Source: RUG11867 sp964472425
Lineage (GTDB): Bacteria; Bacillota_I; Bacilli_A; RF39; UBA660
Direction: 5' to 3'
NCBI GenBank assembly: GCA_964472425.1
Contig: CAYYLF010000068.1
Coordinates: forward strand, 1 to 7,895
Length of the DNA stretch: 7,895 nucleotides
Shown here: in pieces, positions 5,337 to 7,895 of the stretch
Position numbering within the stretch: position 1 is the stretch's first letter
Layout of the letters: the number at the start of each line of letters is the position of its first letter
Position numbers and translations under genes: made by a program
Notes under the pieces: generated by a model
What the model was told of the DNA's origin: nothing
The model's input: only the letters and a program-made list of their open reading frames with translations
The model's database searches: none

Positions 5337-7724
5337 ATGAAAACTGAAGATAAAGAAATGACAAAACTGACCGGACTGAGCGAGGCCCAAGCTCGCGAAT
5401 TGTACGCCCAAGGCAAAAGCAACATCCCTATAGAAGCCCCTTCGAAAACCGTCAAAGAGATAGTTCGAGAAAACATCTGCACCTATTTCAACTTGGTGTT
5501 TTTGATAATAGCCATCCTACTCATAATGGTCGGTTCTTTTCGCGACCTCACATTCCTACCTATCATAATCTCTAACACCCTGATAGGCATAATTCAAGAA
5601 ATCCGTTCCAAAAAAGTTATAGACAAACTTACCATGCTCAATGCTCCGACTGCCAAAGTCCTGAGAGATGGCCAAACCCGCGAAATATCCGTCGAGAATC
5701 TCGTCGAAGGAGACGTGGTCGTGTTCACAAGTGGCAACCAAATATGCGCGGATGCCAAGATAATCGAAGGACAAGTATCCGTAAACGAATCCCTTCTAAC
5801 GGGAGAAGCCGACGAAATCGCGAAAGTACATGGAGACGAACTTCTCTCCGGCAGTTTCATAGTATCAGGCACCTGCTATGCGCGTCTTACGAAAGTTGGG
5901 GCGGAATCCTACATATCCAAACTGACCCTACAAGCCAAAACCATCAAAAAAGAAGAACAATCAGAAATAATCAAATCCTTAAATAAGATAGTCAAATTGG
6001 CCGGAATAGCCATCATTCCGATAGGACTCATCCTCTTCGGACAACAATTCTTTCTAGAAGGTGCCACTCTCAAAGCGAGCGTACAAGGAATGGTCGCCTC
6101 CGTCATGGGCATGATACCGGAAGGACTGTTTCTCCTATCGAGTGTCACTCTCGCGATAAGTGCCATGCGCTTGGCCGAAAAAAAGGTCCTCTTGCACGAC
6201 ATGAAATCGATTGAAACCCTCGCTCGCGTAAATGTCTTGTGCGTCGATAAAACTGGGACAATCACGGATGGAACGATGAAAGTCCAATCTTTCGAAGTGC
6301 TCGAATCGTGTAAAAAAAGCGAAGTCGAAGTAAAAGAACTTATAGGAGACTTCGTCGCCGCCCAAAGTGCCGATAATATCACGATGGAAGCTATGAAAGA
6401 ATACTTTGCCGAACGTACCAATCGTAAAGCCGACTCGGTATATGGCTTCTCATCCGAATTCAAATACAGTGGAGTCATCATCGAAAATACTTCTTACGTC
6501 CTAGGCGCACCGGAATTCGTCCTCCGAGATGAGTTTTCCACTTATGCATCTTTGATAAACGAATACGCCAAAAAGGGACTTCGTGTCCTCGTCTTCGGAA
6601 AATCCAACAAAAAAATAGACGGCAAAAAACTGACTGGAAAAATAACTCCCTATGCTCTCGTAGTCTTGGCCAACCCGATAAGAGAAAATGCCAAAGAAAC
6701 GTTCGCTTACTTTGCCGAACAAGGAGTAGAACTCAAAGTCATCTCGGGAGACAATCCGATAACCGTCTCGGAAGTCGCCAAAGAAGCTGGCATAGCCGGG
6801 TCCGAAAAATACGTCGATGCCCGCGAACTCATGACCGAGGCTCAAATCGAAAATGCCATCATGGAATACACCGTATTCGGTCGAGTCACCCCAGAACAAA
6901 AAAGAAAATTCGTAAAAGCCCTCCAACGAAACGGCAAAACGGTCGCGATGACAGGCGATGGTGTAAACGACGTCCTTGCCTTAAAAGATGCCGATTGCTC
7001 GATAGCTATGGCCTCGGGCTCGGACGCAGCTGTCCAAGTTGCCCAACTAGTCCTCCTAGAATCCGACTTCTCGAAAATGCCAGCCGTCGTCCGCGAAGGA
7101 AGACAAGTCGTCAACAATCTTGAACGTTCGGGAAGTCTGTTCCTCGTCAAAAACATCTTCTCCTTCTTAATTTCGATTTTGGCCATCTTCTTCAGTGTCA
7201 AATATCCGCTCGAACCTGCCCAAATATCTTTGATAAGCATGTTCACGATAGGAGTTCCCGCCTTCTTCCTCTCTCAAGTTCCAAACGAAGACCTGATAGA
7301 AGGGCACTTCCTCAAAAATATTCTCTTCAAAGCCGTTCCAGGAGGACTAGTCGACACCTTCATAGTCGCGGCCATGGTCGTCTTTGCTACCATCTTCGAA
7401 GCGAGCGTTTCCGACATTTCGACCGCTTCGACTATACTTCTCGCGATAGTCGGACTCATGGTTCTCATGAACATCAGCAAACCGATGAACAAATTCAAAT
7501 GGGCCATCTGGATATTCTGCGCCTTGGGCCTTCTATTCTCGTTCATCTTCATGAAAGACCTCTTCAGCATAGCCGAAACCATGTCCATCCAAGGTACGTT
7601 ATTGTGCATCAACTTCGCACTCATCTCGGAAGTCTGCCTCCGATACCTCACTAAAATGTTCGAATTCACCCGTGACATCAAACTCAAAATTGTCGATTAC
7701 ATCAAAAAAAGAAGAACGAACTAA
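5337..7724 (+). CDS. P-type cation-transporting ATPase (Exp7/CtpE-like)
   Basis: Membrane pump that uses ATP through an aspartyl-phosphate intermediate to move a cation. Its 795 residues hold an N-terminal cytoplasmic segment, then M1-M2 (about 51-90), actuator with TGE (155-157), M3-M4 (about 220-280) with PEGL (261-264), phosphorylation site D304 in DKTGT, nucleotide-binding region with LGAPE (389-393), hinge SGDNP (470-474) and TGDGVND (539-545). Six C-terminal helices follow (about 601-621, 628-646, 668-687, 696-713, 721-739, 751-770). PEGL and the absence of CPC or an N-terminal metal-binding domain argue against a heavy-metal pump. The M6 motif FTIGVPAFFLSQVPN (636-650) is typical of the pneumococcal Exp7 and mycobacterial CtpE group; CtpE has been linked to calcium. 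M6 lacks the acidic residue used by SERCA. The ion is therefore unproven. The start ATG has a modest AAGGT site (5328-5332). It appears monocistronic and is transcribed away from the femX-like gene. Confidence 0.92.
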   Translation: MKTEDKEMTKLTGLSEAQARELYAQGKSNIPIEAPSKTVKEIVRENICTYFNLVFLIIAILLIMVGSFRDLTFLPIIISNTLIGIIQEIRSKKVIDKLTMLNAPTAKVLRDGQTREISVENLVEGDVVVFTSGNQICADAKIIEGQVSVNESLLTGEADEIAKVHGDELLSGSFIVSGTCYARLTKVGAESYISKLTLQAKTIKKEEQSEIIKSLNKIVKLAGIAIIPIGLILFGQQFFLEGATLKASVQGMVASVMGMIPEGLFLLSSVTLAISAMRLAEKKVLLHDMKSIETLARVNVLCVDKTGTITDGTMKVQSFEVLESCKKSEVEVKELIGDFVAAQSADNITMEAMKEYFAERTNRKADSVYGFSSEFKYSGVIIENTSYVLGAPEFVLRDEFSTYASLINEYAKKGLRVLVFGKSNKKIDGKKLTGKITPYALVVLANPIRENAKETFAYFAEQGVELKVISGDNPITVSEVAKEAGIAGSEKYVDARELMTEAQIENAIMEYTVFGRVTPEQKRKFVKALQRNGKTVAMTGDGVNDVLALKDADCSIAMASGSDAAVQVAQLVLLESDFSKMPAVVREGRQVVNNLERSGSLFLVKNIFSFLISILAIFFSVKYPLEPAQISLISMFTIGVPAFFLSQVPNEDLIEGHFLKNILFKAVPGGLVDTFIVAAMVVFATIFEASVSDISTASTILLAIVGLMVLMNISKPMNKFKWAIWIFCALGLLFSFIFMKDLFSIAETMSIQGTLLCINFALISEVCLRYLTKMFEFTRDIKLKIVDYIKKRRTN

Positions 7725-7779
7725 ATCATTTAATTTGTACGAATATTATAATTTAAAACGCGTATAATCAAAATAGTGG

Positions 7780-7809
7780 TTGACACACGAAAAAAGTTTG
7801 TGTTATAAT
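7780..7809 (+). promoter_or_regulatory. Promoter of tRNA-Ser
   Basis: Perfect TTGACA (7780-7785) and perfect TATAAT (7804-7809) are 18 bp apart, with a TGN extended -10. This is the best promoter in the window, as expected for a stable RNA gene. The predicted start lies near 7815-7816, about 29 bases before the mature tRNA. The spacer holds an imperfect inverted repeat (ACACGAA and TTTGTGT). Confidence 0.88.
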
Positions 7810-7813
7810 CTAC

Positions 7814-7835
7814 TTGTCACTTCGATTAGTGGCAG
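7814..7835 (+). other. Hairpin in the tRNA-Ser 5' leader
   Basis: TGTCACT (7815-7821) pairs with AGTGGCA (7828-7834) around a 6-base loop, giving 7 pairs with one G-U; a further T-G pair is possible outside. It begins almost at the predicted transcript start and ends 10 bases before the tRNA. It is too small for a T-box and has no T-run, so it is not a terminator. It could protect the leader or guide processing, but it may also be incidental. Confidence 0.5.
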
Positions 7836-7844
7836 TATAGATAC

Positions 7845-7895
7845 GGAGAAATACCCAAGTCCGGTTGAAGGGACTGGTCTTGAAAACCAGGAGGT
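7845..7895 (+). tRNA. tRNA-Ser (anticodon UGA), partial
   Basis: The first 51 bases of a serine tRNA, cut by the window end. The acceptor strand is GGAGAAA (7845-7851), then TA and the D arm with stem CCC (7854-7856) and GGG (7870-7872). The anticodon stem CTGGT (7874-7878) pairs with ACCAG (7886-7890) around the loop CTTGAAA, with anticodon TGA at 7881-7883, which reads UCA and probably other UCN codons. The long variable arm expected of tRNA-Ser, the T arm and the 3' acceptor strand lie beyond 7895. The promoter at 7780-7809 drives it, possibly with further tRNA genes downstream. Confidence 0.93.

Noticed and set aside
7735..7768. Extra TATAAT sequences at 7747-7752 and 7763-7768 with TTGTAC at 7735-7740.
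   Set aside because: The spacings to TTGTAC (6 and 22 bp) are wrong, and the region is A/T-rich. The promoter at 7780-7809 is far better.
7725..7779. A terminator for the ATPase gene.
   Set aside because: No GC-containing hairpin with a T-run is visible between the stop codon and the tRNA promoter; only weak A/T inverted stretches. The transcript may read into the tRNA unit.
3943..7895. A functional pairing of the FemX-like enzyme with tRNA-Ser, since MurM-type enzymes can use Ser-tRNA.
   Set aside because: The two are separated by the ATPase gene and have separate promoters in opposite directions; proximity alone says nothing of substrate choice.

Overview
The window looks like chromosomal DNA of a low-GC Gram-positive bacterium (Bacillota), perhaps an uncultured Bacilli or Erysipelotrichia-like gut lineage; the family-level guess is weak. 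The evidence is a FemABX-type peptidoglycan cross-bridge enzyme, a DUF3781 protein, an Exp7/CtpE-like P-type ATPase, a polA-mutM gene pair, A/G-rich Shine-Dalgarno sites and sigma-A-type promoters with extended -10 boxes. The genetic code is standard: Trp is TGG, and mutM ends at a TGA that really stops the frame. No mobile element, CRISPR array or phage gene is visible.

Layout. Positions 1-194 are non-coding. They hold a good leftward promoter with a small palindrome at its predicted start, serving a gene outside the window, and the rightward promoter of polA. Positions 195-3887 form a compact rightward operon: polA (DNA polymerase I, proofreading site degenerate), mutM (Fpg glycosylase for oxidised guanine) and a small DUF3781 protein of unknown function. 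A symmetrical hairpin at 3893-3934 ends this operon and also the convergent leftward femX-like gene (3943-5160). A 176-bp divergent promoter region separates femX from a rightward P-type cation ATPase gene (5337-7724). A consensus promoter at 7780-7809 then drives a tRNA-Ser(UGA) gene that is cut by the window end.

How the genes fit together. PolA and Fpg both act in base excision repair: Fpg removes 8-oxoguanine and nicks the strand, and Pol I fills the gap and removes flaps. Their co-transcription makes sense, and it puts the uncharacterised DUF3781 protein in a DNA-repair setting without proving a role. The femX and ATPase genes are envelope functions (cross-bridge synthesis, ion transport) that share a divergent control region.

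No clearly new system is present. The points most worth checking are the strong C-over-G bias of the + strand whatever the gene direction, DUF3781 as third gene of a repair operon, and the repeat pattern in the divergent promoter region.
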